This document shows, in pieces, positions 28,661 through 37,629 of a DNA stretch of 50,202 bases; position 1 is the first letter of the stretch, and each line of letters opens with the position of its first letter. The notes beneath the pieces were generated by a model, which worked only from the letters and a program-made list of their open reading frames with translations, had not been told where the DNA came from and made no database searches. Source of the stretch: Burkholderiaceae bacterium (lineage in GTDB: Bacteria > Pseudomonadota > Gammaproteobacteria > Burkholderiales > Burkholderiaceae_C); the NCBI GenBank assembly GCA_023954035.1, contig JAMLIT010000027.1:1-50202 (forward strand), given 5' to 3'. Both the position numbers and the translations under genes were made by a program.

Positions 28661-30321
28661 ACCGCCATTCCAGGCTGTTTGCGCAGGACCTCCAAGCGAC
28701 GCAGTTCAGCACGGCGAATCTTGCCGGAACTGGTCAACGGGAATGATTCGACAAATTCAATCTCACGTGGGTACTTGTACAAAGCCAAATCCGTTTTGAC
28801 CATGCGCTGGAGTTCCTCCACCAACGCATCGCTTGGCATGGCGCCGGCACGCAACCTGACAAAGGCCTTCACGACCATGCCCCGTTGCGGATCGGGGCTG
28901 CCAACGACCGCAGCCTCGGCCACCGTCGGATGGCGCAGAAGGGCATCTTCCACCTCGGCCGGCCCAATGCGGTAGCCAGCGCTTTTGATCAAATCATCGT
29001 TGCGCCCTTGGTACCACACATAGCCTTCCCGATCGATCCTCGCCAGGTCCCGGGTCCGGAGCCAGTTGCCAAGCCGCATCTCCTCTGGTATTCCCAGCCG
29101 GCCCCAATAACCAAGGAACAAAGTCGGGTCATCGGCACGCACGACGATTTCTCCAACCTCTCCAACCGCTACATCCTCTCCAGCCTCGTCCACAAACCGA
29201 ACGTTATGCCCCGGGTAAACCTTGCCCATGGAGCCAGGCAGGTTGGGATACGCCGCGCGACAGTTGCCAATCAGATGGTTGACCTCGGTCAGGCCATAGA
29301 ACTCGTTGCATACGGCGCCCAGTGCCCGATCGGTCCACTCAAGCACTTCGCCAGGCAATGATTCGCCGCCGGTACATACCGCCTTCAGGCGCAGTCCCTC
29401 AATGTGATGGAGGTCGTCGATCTCGGCGAGGCGTTTGAGCGCAGTCGGCGTCATAAAGCTGTGCGTGACCCCATGACGGGCCATCAAGCGCAGCGATTCG
29501 AGCGCATCGAATCGCCCCGCCCAGGCTAGGACGGTGCGCTCGTGCGCCCAAGCCGGCAGGACTAGGTCGAGAAGCCCGCCCACCCATGCCCAGTCGGCCG
29601 GCGTCCAGAACACCGCCTCCGCTTCATCGAGCGACATGTCGTAAAACATGCGGACCGTCGGCAGATATGCAAACAGCACCCGGTGCGCGTGCAGCATTCC
29701 TTTCGGCAAGCCCGTCGAACCACTGGTGTACATGAGCAGTGCAGGATCTTCCGCACGGGTTTGCACCGGAATAAAGCGCGGGTCACCATCCGCAAGAAGG
29801 CCCTCGAACTCTCCTTTGCAATCGATTATCCGGGGTGCCGCCAAACCTTCGACTTGCAAGTCGGCAATGGCAGCACGAATCGGCCCCGCGGGGTTGCGGG
29901 TAAATATGAAACGCAATTGGGCATCCCGCATGACATGCGCAAGGGTGTCATGACCGTACAGGCTCGACATCGTGCAAACGATGGCCCCTAGCTTGTAAAG
30001 CGCGAGATGTGCAATCGCGGTTTCTGGACGCTGGTCGAGATGAACGCCAACAGGCTCTCCCTTTTGCACCCCCATGGCACGCAGCGAACTTGCCAAGCGG
30101 TTGGCCAATTCATTCAAATGGGAAAAACTGAACTCTTTGACAGCGCCGCCGTCATCTTCAAAAATCAATGCGGGGCGATCTCCGCGTACCGTACGGGCGC
30201 AACGGCCCACGGTATCCTCCGCTATGTTGGCAAATTCTGGGACGGCGATTGTCCATTTTCCATTTTCCAAATGGAAACCGGAATGCACAAGCGCCGCGCC
30301 GTAAGCTTCTTTATTGAACAT
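28657..30321 (-). CDS. AMP-forming acyl-CoA ligase 1 of the TRAP cluster
   Basis: A 554-residue adenylate-forming ligase related to acetyl-/benzoate-CoA ligases. Motifs are YTSGSTGLPKGMLHAHR (P-loop), NEFYGLTEVNHLIGN (A5-type), RTRDLARIDREGYVWYQGRNDDLIKSAGYRIGPAEVED (hinge and A8), and the C-terminal catalytic Lys in LTSSGKIRR. It closely resembles ligase 2 of the same cluster at every one of these motifs. Lies 19 bases after dctM and overlaps the thiolase-like gene. It should activate the imported acid or a pathway intermediate. Confidence 0.9.
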   Translation of the reverse strand: MFNKEAYGAALVHSGFHLENGKWTIAVPEFANIAEDTVGRCARTVRGDRPALIFEDDGGAVKEFSFSHLNELANRLASSLRAMGVQKGEPVGVHLDQRPETAIAHLALYKLGAIVCTMSSLYGHDTLAHVMRDAQLRFIFTRNPAGPIRAAIADLQVEGLAAPRIIDCKGEFEGLLADGDPRFIPVQTRAEDPALLMYTSGSTGLPKGMLHAHRVLFAYLPTVRMFYDMSLDEAEAVFWTPADWAWVGGLLDLVLPAWAHERTVLAWAGRFDALESLRLMARHGVTHSFMTPTALKRLAEIDDLHHIEGLRLKAVCTGGESLPGEVLEWTDRALGAVCNEFYGLTEVNHLIGNCRAAYPNLPGSMGKVYPGHNVRFVDEAGEDVAVGEVGEIVVRADDPTLFLGYWGRLGIPEEMRLGNWLRTRDLARIDREGYVWYQGRNDDLIKSAGYRIGPAEVEDALLRHPTVAEAAVVGSPDPQRGMVVKAFVRLRAGAMPSDALVEELQRMVKTDLALYKYPREIEFVESFPLTSSGKIRRAELRRLEVLRKQPGMAV

Positions 30322-30340
30322 ATCTTGGAAATTTAGAACA

Positions 30341-31657
30341 TCAATTGTTTAGCATTTGCTGCGGCAACCAGGTCACGAGATCAGGGAAGGCGATCAGCAA
30401 GGCAAGAACGATTAATTCAAGAGCAATAAATGGCACCACGCCTTTGGTCACATGCCCAAAGGTGGTTTTTTCGTCGACCGCGCTCATGACGGCGAAAAGA
30501 TTCATTCCAACGGGTGGTGTGATGACCGATATCTCGACGAGCTTCACCAATACAATGCCGAACCACACACCGTCAATCCCGAGGTGCTGAACAATGGGAT
30601 AGATGAATGGAAGCGTCACCACCATCATCGAAGTGGTGTCCAGGAAGCAACCCAGTACCAAATAGAACACGCTTGCAAGAATTAAAAATTGCATCGGGGA
30701 CTGCGTGAAAGATGTAATGACATCGACAATGCCGTCGATCATCCCAAGCACCACCAGCATTCGAGAGAAAATCAATCCACCGATCAGTACGGCGAATATG
30801 ATACAGCTCACCGTCGCTGAATCTAGTAGCGCAGCACCGAGCTGGCTACGCACCCTGCTGCGCAAACGCAGTACGAAAATGACAAATACGCCGAAAGCTC
30901 CCATTGCCCCAGCTGCAGAAGGCGGAAAGATCCCAAGGTAGATTCCACCCAAAACCAGCGCAACCAATACGACCACGCTCCAAAGCCATCTGATCGCCCT
31001 GAGCCGCTCACGCATGGGAACGGGCGCACCCAGCTTGGGCGCCAATTCAGGCCGGATACGGACCATTACTATAATTCCCACCATATACACCACGGCAGTG
31101 AGAATTCCTGGGATGATGCCGGCAATTAATAACTTACCAACCGATTGCTCAGTTAAGATTGCATAGATCACCATGGTAATGGACGGGGGAATCATTGCCG
31201 CAAAGCTGCCCGCCGCCGCAATTGCGCCGATGGACAGGCTGCGTGAATACCCATACTTCAGCATTTCAGGGTATGCAATGCGCGTGAAAACCACTGCATT
31301 GACGATCGTCGAGCCCGAAATGGCAGCAAAAACCGCCGAGCCCAATATCACCGCCTGGTACAGGCCTCCCTTAAACTGACGGAGCCAGACGTCTGCCGCC
31401 CGGAACACCTCTTCCGTAATCCCCGAACGCTCGGCCAGCACACCCATTAAAACGAACAACGGAAGCACCGCGTAAGCGTAGTTCGCGGTCACCGCATAGG
31501 GCAAGCTTGACAATTGCCCGGCAAGAAAATCCGCGCCAGGGCCAAGCAGCATGCCGACAATTCCACTGGCCCCAAGCGCCACGCCCACAGGGACGCCCAA
31601 AGCCAGCCCCGCAAACAAAAGCCCGATGCACAGGTATCCAACGACAGCGAAATCCAT
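30341..31657 (-). CDS. dctM: TRAP transporter large permease DctM
   Basis: A 438-residue membrane protein of the TRAP large-subunit family, with about 12-13 hydrophobic segments. Typical features are the N-terminal GLALGVPVGVALGASG, the GSAVFAAISGSTIVNAV signature, the LIPPSITMVIYAILTEQSVGKL-like hairpin (here AMIPPSITMVIYAI) and the C-terminal VVTLPFIYPIV and ISVITPPVGMNLF. It forms the Na+-driven channel with DctQ. Nine bases after dctQ. Confidence 0.95.
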   Translation of the reverse strand: MDFAVVGYLCIGLLFAGLALGVPVGVALGASGIVGMLLGPGADFLAGQLSSLPYAVTANYAYAVLPLFVLMGVLAERSGITEEVFRAADVWLRQFKGGLYQAVILGSAVFAAISGSTIVNAVVFTRIAYPEMLKYGYSRSLSIGAIAAAGSFAAMIPPSITMVIYAILTEQSVGKLLIAGIIPGILTAVVYMVGIIVMVRIRPELAPKLGAPVPMRERLRAIRWLWSVVVLVALVLGGIYLGIFPPSAAGAMGAFGVFVIFVLRLRSRVRSQLGAALLDSATVSCIIFAVLIGGLIFSRMLVVLGMIDGIVDVITSFTQSPMQFLILASVFYLVLGCFLDTTSMMVVTLPFIYPIVQHLGIDGVWFGIVLVKLVEISVITPPVGMNLFAVMSAVDEKTTFGHVTKGVVPFIALELIVLALLIAFPDLVTWLPQQMLNN

Positions 31658-31666
31658 TGGATCTCC

Positions 31667-32161
31667 TCAAACAGCGCGGCGCAATGCCGAGAAGGCACCC
31701 GCCACGCATTGAATGGTCATCAGGCTTGCGCCCAGTCCCAAGGCCAGCTTGGAAGGCCACAAAGGGAAGCGCAGCAGGCCAGAACTCAACTCGCCAGCGT
31801 GCCAACTCTCCGCGGCCATGCCCCAGCCATACCAGGCAATCACGGCATAGACCAGTACGCTGAACAACTCCGCGAAGACATCCAGCACCGCACGGCCGCG
31901 GGGCGGCAGACGCTCGGCAAGCAAGGTGACGCGTATCTGGCGCCCCTCGCGCTGACTCAGCGCCAAGGCGAGAAATACGCTGGCCACCATGAGCACTTCG
32001 GTCAACTCATAAGCACCTGGCACGGGGCGATTGAACCCAGCCGTACCAATGACGTCGAGGGCGCCCACCAGCATCATCCCCAAGACCGCGATGGATGCGC
32101 AGAGCGCAGCTGCGCGCTCCACGCCAAGGAGAAGGGAGAACGGCTGTGCTTTCAGCGTCAC
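31667..32161 (-). CDS. dctQ: TRAP transporter small permease DctQ
   Basis: A 164-residue protein with four membrane segments (ALCASIAVLGMMLVGALDVIG, LMVASVFLALALSQ, FAELFSVLVYAVIAWYGWGM, LALGLGASLMTIQCVAGAF) and the conserved REGRQIRVTLLAERLP loop. Its ATG overlaps the dctP stop by 4 bases. It is the small membrane partner of DctM. Confidence 0.92.
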   Translation of the reverse strand: MTLKAQPFSLLLGVERAAALCASIAVLGMMLVGALDVIGTAGFNRPVPGAYELTEVLMVASVFLALALSQREGRQIRVTLLAERLPPRGRAVLDVFAELFSVLVYAVIAWYGWGMAAESWHAGELSSGLLRFPLWPSKLALGLGASLMTIQCVAGAFSALRRAV

Positions 32162-33189
32162 TTGACCGTCTCCACGACTTCTTTCCAGACCTTGACCATA
32201 TGGGCGGCATCGGTACCCTTGCCAAGCTTCTCCTGGGTCGCGATGAATTCCGCGAAGAAATCAGGGAGTGCCGCCTTCCACTTCTGACGGTCGGCCTCTG
32301 GAAACGCATGAAACTTGACGCCGCGCTTAAGCAGTTCTTCGCGCGCGGCCTTCTCCGCCGCGATGGTCGCCTCCATATCGCGGTGGTTGGCCTCGGAGGC
32401 AACCTCGAGCATCACCTTTTGCTGCTTTGGCGTCAGTTTCTGCCACGCAGCCTCACCAATCCACACGCCCCAGCTTGGACCAAGCCAAAGTGTGGCTTCG
32501 GAAATGTTCTTGGCTACTTCAAAAATCTTGTAAGTCATTACCAGGTCCACCGAAAACGGAGCAGCGTCTATGACGCCACGACCCAGCCCCTCGTAGATTT
32601 CTGGAAGAGAGAGGGTGACCGGCGTCATTCCGGCCGCCTGTGCCATGCGCGGCATATCGCTGCCCCAAGTCCGTATTTTTTTGCCCTTCAAAACTTCAAG
32701 ATCAGTCAATGGCTCTTTCGACACCAGCAAGTACGGATTCAGATGATGGAAGAAAAGCGTGCGAACGCCATTCGCCTTCGCCTCGGCGGCCAATGCGGGA
32801 ACTTCTGCAAGCAGGCGATTCATGAGCACATTGGCCTGCTTGACCGAGTCCATGGCCATTGGAATCGAGTTGGGCGCAGTGTGAAACGGCAATTGGGTCG
32901 GGAAGTAAGCCGGAGACATGGCGCCCATCTCCACTGCGCCCTTTTGGATCAGCGACAGGTTTTCGCCCGCTTTTCCCAATGCCTCGGACCAGAAGATTTT
33001 TATTTCAACCTCGCCTTCGGTGCGTTTTTTTACCTCGTCCGCATACCACTGGTCAATCTTGGAGCCAGCCGCGGTCGCAGGCCATTGAGAATTGAGCTTC
33101 AGGATGGTCTTCGCCGCAGCCAAAGGTGTTGTGAATACCAAGCCGGTCAGCAATGCCGCCAGCAGAGAGCGTCGTAGCGGGTGGTTCAT
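32158..33189 (-). CDS. dctP: TRAP transporter substrate-binding protein DctP
   Basis: A 343-residue periplasmic protein with a signal peptide ending at PLAAA26. DctP-family marks are LKLNSQWPA, WSEALGKAGENLSLIQKGAVEMG and GKKIRTWGSDMPRMAQAAG, which contains the arginine that usually grips the substrate carboxylate; VIDAAPFSVDLVM lines the cleft. The substrate is therefore very probably a carboxylate, perhaps bulky or aromatic given the adjacent CoA ligases. Ten bases after ligase 2. Confidence 0.93.
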   Translation of the reverse strand: MNHPLRRSLLAALLTGLVFTTPLAAAKTILKLNSQWPATAAGSKIDQWYADEVKKRTEGEVEIKIFWSEALGKAGENLSLIQKGAVEMGAMSPAYFPTQLPFHTAPNSIPMAMDSVKQANVLMNRLLAEVPALAAEAKANGVRTLFFHHLNPYLLVSKEPLTDLEVLKGKKIRTWGSDMPRMAQAAGMTPVTLSLPEIYEGLGRGVIDAAPFSVDLVMTYKIFEVAKNISEATLWLGPSWGVWIGEAAWQKLTPKQQKVMLEVASEANHRDMEATIAAEKAAREELLKRGVKFHAFPEADRQKWKAALPDFFAEFIATQEKLGKGTDAAHMVKVWKEVVETVK

Positions 33190-33199
33190 AAGGGTCTCC

Positions 33200-34891
33200 T
33201 TAGTAATTTGTAGATGCCAAAGGTTGGTTGCGCAGCTCTTTTCGGCTGATTTTTCCGGTTGTCGTTAATGGGAAGTTATCAACGAATTCAATTAAACGTG
33301 GGAATTTATAGCTGGCGAGATTGGCCTTGACATGGCGGCGCAAATCATCGGCCAGCTCTCTGGATGGCAGGTACCCATCCACAAGACGCACGAATGCCTT
33401 CACGATTTGACCTCGATCCGGGTCAGGTATTCCGACCACGCCGGCCTCGGCGACTGCTGGATGCCGGACCAATGTGTCTTCCACCTCCGCCGGTCCAATT
33501 CGGTATCCCGCGCTTTTGATCAGGTCGTCGTTGCGGCCGGCATACCAGAAGTATCCATCCGAGTCCACACGGGCATAATCCCCGGTAAGCACCCATTCTC
33601 CTAGGTACATGGCCTGCGTGCGTTCAGGCTGATTCCAATAGCCGAGAAACAGCGTGGGGTCGCTTTTGTGCGCTGCAATCTGCCCCGTGGCGCCTGCCGG
33701 CAGCGGGTTTCCGTTTTCGTCAATGATGGCGATGCGATGGCCTGGATAGGATTTTCCCATAGAGCCAGGTCGAATTGGATACAGGTGGCGGCAATTTCCG
33801 ATCAAGTGATTGACTTCTGTCAGGCCGTAAAACTCGTTGATCGGCACCTGCAAGGAGTCTTCGCCCCAAGCCAAAAGCGCGCTTGGGCACGGCTCGCCCC
33901 CAGTTCCAATGGCGCGCAAGCGCAGGTGGGGCCACCGGAGACGTGGATTTTCAATCTCCGCCATTCTCTTGAGAGCTGTCGGCGTTAAGAAGGTATGGGT
34001 AATCCCATGGCGGGCAATAAATTCGAATGCCCATTCAGCAGAAAACTTGCTTTGGCCGGCAACCACCGTGTGCCCAAAAAACCAGCCGGTCAACTGCACG
34101 TTGACGATGCCGGCAATCCACGACCAGTCGGAAGGCGTCCATAAAACCTGTCCGGCTTCACGCATCTGAAGCTCGTAGAACATGGAGACGGAGGCGAGAT
34201 AACCAAGCAGCAGCCGGTGGGCATGCAGAATGCCTTTCGGCAGCCCGGTGGAGCCCGAGGTGTACAGCAACAAGGCTGGGTCGTTGGCGTTCGTCTCCAC
34301 TGGCCTATCCAGCGGCGCATGCTCTGCATAGTCTCCAAAATCGACTTCGGTACCTGTCGCCCCTCCGGCAATCACCAAGTGCTTCAGGTTTAGTTCCGCG
34401 CCCAGGCCCGCCAATGCGTCCCAAGCCGTGCGTGTCGATACCACGATGCTGGCGCCGCTGTCGCGAATGGCATGGCGCAACGTATCTCGGCCGTACAGCA
34501 GCGAAAGCGGTGCGATGACCGCGCCCAGTTTGTAGGCTGCGAGATGGGTCAGTGCGGCCTCCATTCCCTGGGAGGCATAGCAGACCACGACCTGGCCACG
34601 CTCCACGCCCAGTGCGCGCAGGAACGCTGCGCAACGACTGGCTTCGCGATCCAGCTCCTCAAAGGTGAGCTGGCGTGCCGGCGAATGCTGTGTGTCGATC
34701 AGCGCCACCTGGTTCGCCGCCCCACCCCGTGCATGCCGGCCCACCGCTGCCTCGGACATGTTGAAGCGCTCGGGCACATGCAACTGGAATGGCCGCAGCT
34801 GCGATTCCAGCTCGACCGACGGGTTTGGATCCCACCGATTCACATCGGTGACTAACCCGTCAAAGTACTGATCTGCCTCGTTGGCGCCCAT
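33200..34891 (-). CDS. AMP-forming acyl-CoA ligase 2 of the TRAP cluster
   Basis: A 563-residue adenylate-forming ligase. I start at ATG 34891 (MGANEADQYFDGLV), which has a strong AGGGAGG site; the open frame to 34954 has none. Motifs are YTSGSTGLPKGILHAHR, NEFYGLTEVNHLIGN, VLTGDYARVDSDGYFWYAGRNDDLIKSAGYR-type hinge and LTTTGKISRKEL with the catalytic Lys. It is a paralogue of ligase 1 in the same operon. First gene of the TRAP cluster, divergent from the LysR gene. Two ligases may serve two acids, for example the imported one and a product of the cleavage step. Confidence 0.9.
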   Translation of the reverse strand: MGANEADQYFDGLVTDVNRWDPNPSVELESQLRPFQLHVPERFNMSEAAVGRHARGGAANQVALIDTQHSPARQLTFEELDREASRCAAFLRALGVERGQVVVCYASQGMEAALTHLAAYKLGAVIAPLSLLYGRDTLRHAIRDSGASIVVSTRTAWDALAGLGAELNLKHLVIAGGATGTEVDFGDYAEHAPLDRPVETNANDPALLLYTSGSTGLPKGILHAHRLLLGYLASVSMFYELQMREAGQVLWTPSDWSWIAGIVNVQLTGWFFGHTVVAGQSKFSAEWAFEFIARHGITHTFLTPTALKRMAEIENPRLRWPHLRLRAIGTGGEPCPSALLAWGEDSLQVPINEFYGLTEVNHLIGNCRHLYPIRPGSMGKSYPGHRIAIIDENGNPLPAGATGQIAAHKSDPTLFLGYWNQPERTQAMYLGEWVLTGDYARVDSDGYFWYAGRNDDLIKSAGYRIGPAEVEDTLVRHPAVAEAGVVGIPDPDRGQIVKAFVRLVDGYLPSRELADDLRRHVKANLASYKFPRLIEFVDNFPLTTTGKISRKELRNQPLASTNY

Positions 34892-34980
34892 CTGCCCCTC
34901 CCTTGGACTGTTCCATCCCTGCATGGCACCCCATGCAATTGACAACAGTGTCATGGTCCCGCAGAATCATCATCGAAGCA

Positions 34981-35019
34981 AACGATATTTTTCGTTCAAA
35001 CTCAATCGATTTGTTCGAT
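34981..35019. promoter_or_regulatory. Two inverted repeats in the TRAP/LysR divergent spacer
   Basis: AACGA-N6-TCGTT (34981-34996) and ATCGA-N5-TCGAT (35005-35019) lie in the 134-base spacer, the second just before the regulator's start codon. They are plausible LysR sites for autoregulation and for ligase 2 expression. The spacer is visibly AT-richer than the genes. Confidence 0.35.
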
Positions 35020-35025
35020 GAATGG

Positions 35026-35928
35026 ATGCCGATGACTTTGAAGCAACTAGAGGCGGTGTACTGGGTGGTCCGGCTCGGCACCTTCGCCAAGGCGGCTGAC
35101 AAGTTGCACACTACTCAATCAACGGTTTCATCGCGAATTCAGGAGCTTGAGACCAGCCTCGGGACCCCTCTTCTGGATCGCGGAAAGCATCTCTCGCAGC
35201 CGACCGCAAAGGGGCGTGAGCTGATCGATCTCGCCGAACGCATGCTTGGAATTGCCGCGCAGATTCGCGCCACGGTGGGGGATCCGCGTGCGCTGTCGGG
35301 CGTGATCCGCGTCGGGATTGCCGAATTCATTGCCCACGCCTGGCTGCCGGAATGGGTCGTTACCGCCAATGAGCGGTACCCTGGGGTGCGGCTGGAGATG
35401 GACGTCGATCTGACTCGCGGGCTGATCGAAAAACTGGGCAGCGGCCAAATCGACTTGGCTTTGCTCCCAGGCCCGCTGAAGGATCCTGGCGTCAAGCAGA
35501 CTTCATTGGGCGGCGTGCAGTTCGCGTGGATGGCCAGTCCCACTCTTGGCGTACCCGCTGGCCCCATTCGCGGAACGGATTTCCAGGGCTTTCCCGTGTT
35601 GCTGCTGTCGAACAAGTCTAATCTGCATGTCATCCTGGAAGCTTGGTTCGAAAGCAACGGCGTGGCCATACGCCGGATCAACCGCTGCAACAGCCTTGCG
35701 ACACTGGCATCGCTGGCGACCGCAGGGCTTGGGATTGCTTATCTCCCTCTGGAGAATCACCGCGCCGACCTCCAATCGGGGCGCCTCCAACTCGTTGATG
35801 CGCAACCGAAAATCGCACCCCTGGAGTACGTTGCCGCCCACCGCAACGCAAGGGTGGAACCCCTCATCCCTCTGCTCGCGCAACTGGCCGTCGAGACCAG
35901 TACGTTTCCTCGAACAGAGTCGCTTTGA
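35026..35928 (+). CDS. LysR-family regulator of the TRAP/CoA-ligase cluster
   Basis: A 300-residue LysR protein. I start at ATG 35026 (MPMTLKQLEAVYWVVRLG); ATG 35032 is equally possible, and the longer frame is spacer. Helix-turn-helix: TFAKAADKLHTTQSTVSSRIQELE. The effector domain (GVIRVGIAEFIAHAWLPEW, LIEKLGSGQIDLALLPG) is typical. It is divergent from the nine-gene catabolic cluster and is its likely activator. Confidence 0.9.
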   Translation: MPMTLKQLEAVYWVVRLGTFAKAADKLHTTQSTVSSRIQELETSLGTPLLDRGKHLSQPTAKGRELIDLAERMLGIAAQIRATVGDPRALSGVIRVGIAEFIAHAWLPEWVVTANERYPGVRLEMDVDLTRGLIEKLGSGQIDLALLPGPLKDPGVKQTSLGGVQFAWMASPTLGVPAGPIRGTDFQGFPVLLLSNKSNLHVILEAWFESNGVAIRRINRCNSLATLASLATAGLGIAYLPLENHRADLQSGRLQLVDAQPKIAPLEYVAAHRNARVEPLIPLLAQLAVETSTFPRTESL

Positions 35929-36036
35929 AAAGAAATGCAGTCGAGACGGAGGGGGTGAAAACCGCTCCAGAACTTGCAGCTGGCGAACGCCTCGCCACAA
36001 GACACCGACCCGGCGCCCTTCGCGCGCCAAGCTGCT

Positions 36037-37629
36037 TCAGCTGCGCGCCTCCGCTGAAACGAACAAGCCGCTAACCGCCTCGCGCAGCCGATTCTTCTGC
36101 ACCTTGCCCATGGTGTTGCGCGGCAGTTCGGGCACCAGCACGCAGTGCTTGGGAATCTTGTAGTTCGCCAGTTGGGCCTTGAGGGCGGCCAACAACTGCT
36201 CGGGTTCGGGCCGGGTACCGGCGCGCGGCACCACCACCGCCACACCGACCTCGCCGAAATCCGGGTGCGGCACGCCGACGACGGCGCTCTCCTGCACACC
36301 GGCAAGTTCGTTGAGCACGCCCTCGACTTCCGCCGGATAGACGTTGAAGCCGCCGCTGATGATGAGGTCCTTGCTGCGTCCCACGATGTGCACGTAGCCG
36401 CGCGCATCGACCCGGCCCACGTCGCCGGTGCGGAACCACCCGTCGGTGGTGAATTCCTGCGCGGTCTTCTCCGGCATGCGCCAGTAGCCGCCAAATACGC
36501 TCGCGCCGCGCACCTGGATGCCGCCGACTTCGCCGGCGCGCAGGCTCTGGTCCTGGGCATCGGCCACCCGCAAATCCACCCCCGGCAGCGGGAAACCTAC
36601 CGTTGCGCCGCGCCGCTCGCTCTGGCCGCCAAAGCGCGCGTCAGGTCCATAGGGGTTGGAGGTAAGCATGGTGGTTTCGCTCATGCCGTAGCGCTCCAAT
36701 ATCGTGTGGCCGGTGCGCTCCTGCCAGGCGCGGAAGGTTTCTATCAAGAGCGGCGCCGAGCCGGAGATAAAGAGCCGCATGGGCGCAGCCGCTGCGCGGT
36801 TCAAGCCCGGCTCAGCCAGCATGCGCCCATACAACGTAGGCACGCCCATGAACACCGTCGCATGCGGCAAGGCGGCCACCACGGCAGCGGGGTCGAATCT
36901 GGCAAACCACAGCATCTTGCTGGCGCCCAGCAGTGCGGCGTGGATGGCGACAAACAGCCCATGCACATGGAAGATGGGCAGCGCATGGATCAGCACGTCG
37001 TCCTGGCGCCAGCCCCAGTAATCTTTGAGCGTGGTGGCGTTGGCCAGCAGGTTGCCGTGCGTCAGCATCGCCCCCTTGCTGCGACCCGTGGTGCCGCTGG
37101 TGTAGACGATGGCGGCGAGCGCATCGGCGCCGCAGAACGCTGGAGTGTGCGTGTCGGCATGGTGGGCCGCGCGCTCCAGCAGGCTTCCGCTGCGCGCATC
37201 GCTCAGCGTGTAGACCGCCTGCGTGCCGGCCTGAAACGCGATTTTGGACACCCATCCGAAAGCAGCTGGCGTGCACACCACCACGGCCGGCTCGGCGTCG
37301 CGCACGAAGTAGGCGACCTCGGCACTGCGGTAGGCGGTATTGAGCGGCAAGAACACCAGCCCCGCGCGCAGGGTGGCCAGGTACAGCGCCACGGCTTCCA
37401 CCGATTTTTCTACCTGCACCGCCACGCGGGCGCCCATCGGGAGCTGGAGCGACGCCAACAAATTGGCGATGCGCGCGCTGGCTTTGTCCAGGTCGGCCCA
37501 GGTGTAGTACTGCGTGCTGCCATCGGCGCCAATCGACTCGACGGCAGTCGCGTCCAGGTCGGCTGGGAAGGCAGCGCGCAGGGCGACAAAGAGGTTCTGG
37601 TTGGCAGGCACGGCGAATCCAACAATCAA
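36037..37629 (-). CDS. matB: Malonyl-CoA synthetase MatB
   Basis: A 530-residue AMP-forming ligase converting malonate, ATP and CoA to malonyl-CoA. Motifs are AIVYTSGTTGRSKGAMLTHGNLLANA, LPIFHVHGLFVAIHAALLG, ERYGMSETTML, FRTGDVGRVDARGYVHIVGRSKDLIISGGFNVYPAEVE and the Lys in NTMGKVQKN. Assignment to MatB rests on these MatB-like blocks and the adjacent malonyl-CoA decarboxylase. Both possible starts are non-ATG: TTG 37629, overlapping the upstream stop as TTGA, or GTG 37611. The spacer 35929-36036 to the convergent LysR gene shows no clear terminator. Confidence 0.88.
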   Translation of the reverse strand: MIVGFAVPANQNLFVALRAAFPADLDATAVESIGADGSTQYYTWADLDKASARIANLLASLQLPMGARVAVQVEKSVEAVALYLATLRAGLVFLPLNTAYRSAEVAYFVRDAEPAVVVCTPAAFGWVSKIAFQAGTQAVYTLSDARSGSLLERAAHHADTHTPAFCGADALAAIVYTSGTTGRSKGAMLTHGNLLANATTLKDYWGWRQDDVLIHALPIFHVHGLFVAIHAALLGASKMLWFARFDPAAVVAALPHATVFMGVPTLYGRMLAEPGLNRAAAAPMRLFISGSAPLLIETFRAWQERTGHTILERYGMSETTMLTSNPYGPDARFGGQSERRGATVGFPLPGVDLRVADAQDQSLRAGEVGGIQVRGASVFGGYWRMPEKTAQEFTTDGWFRTGDVGRVDARGYVHIVGRSKDLIISGGFNVYPAEVEGVLNELAGVQESAVVGVPHPDFGEVGVAVVVPRAGTRPEPEQLLAALKAQLANYKIPKHCVLVPELPRNTMGKVQKNRLREAVSGLFVSAEARS

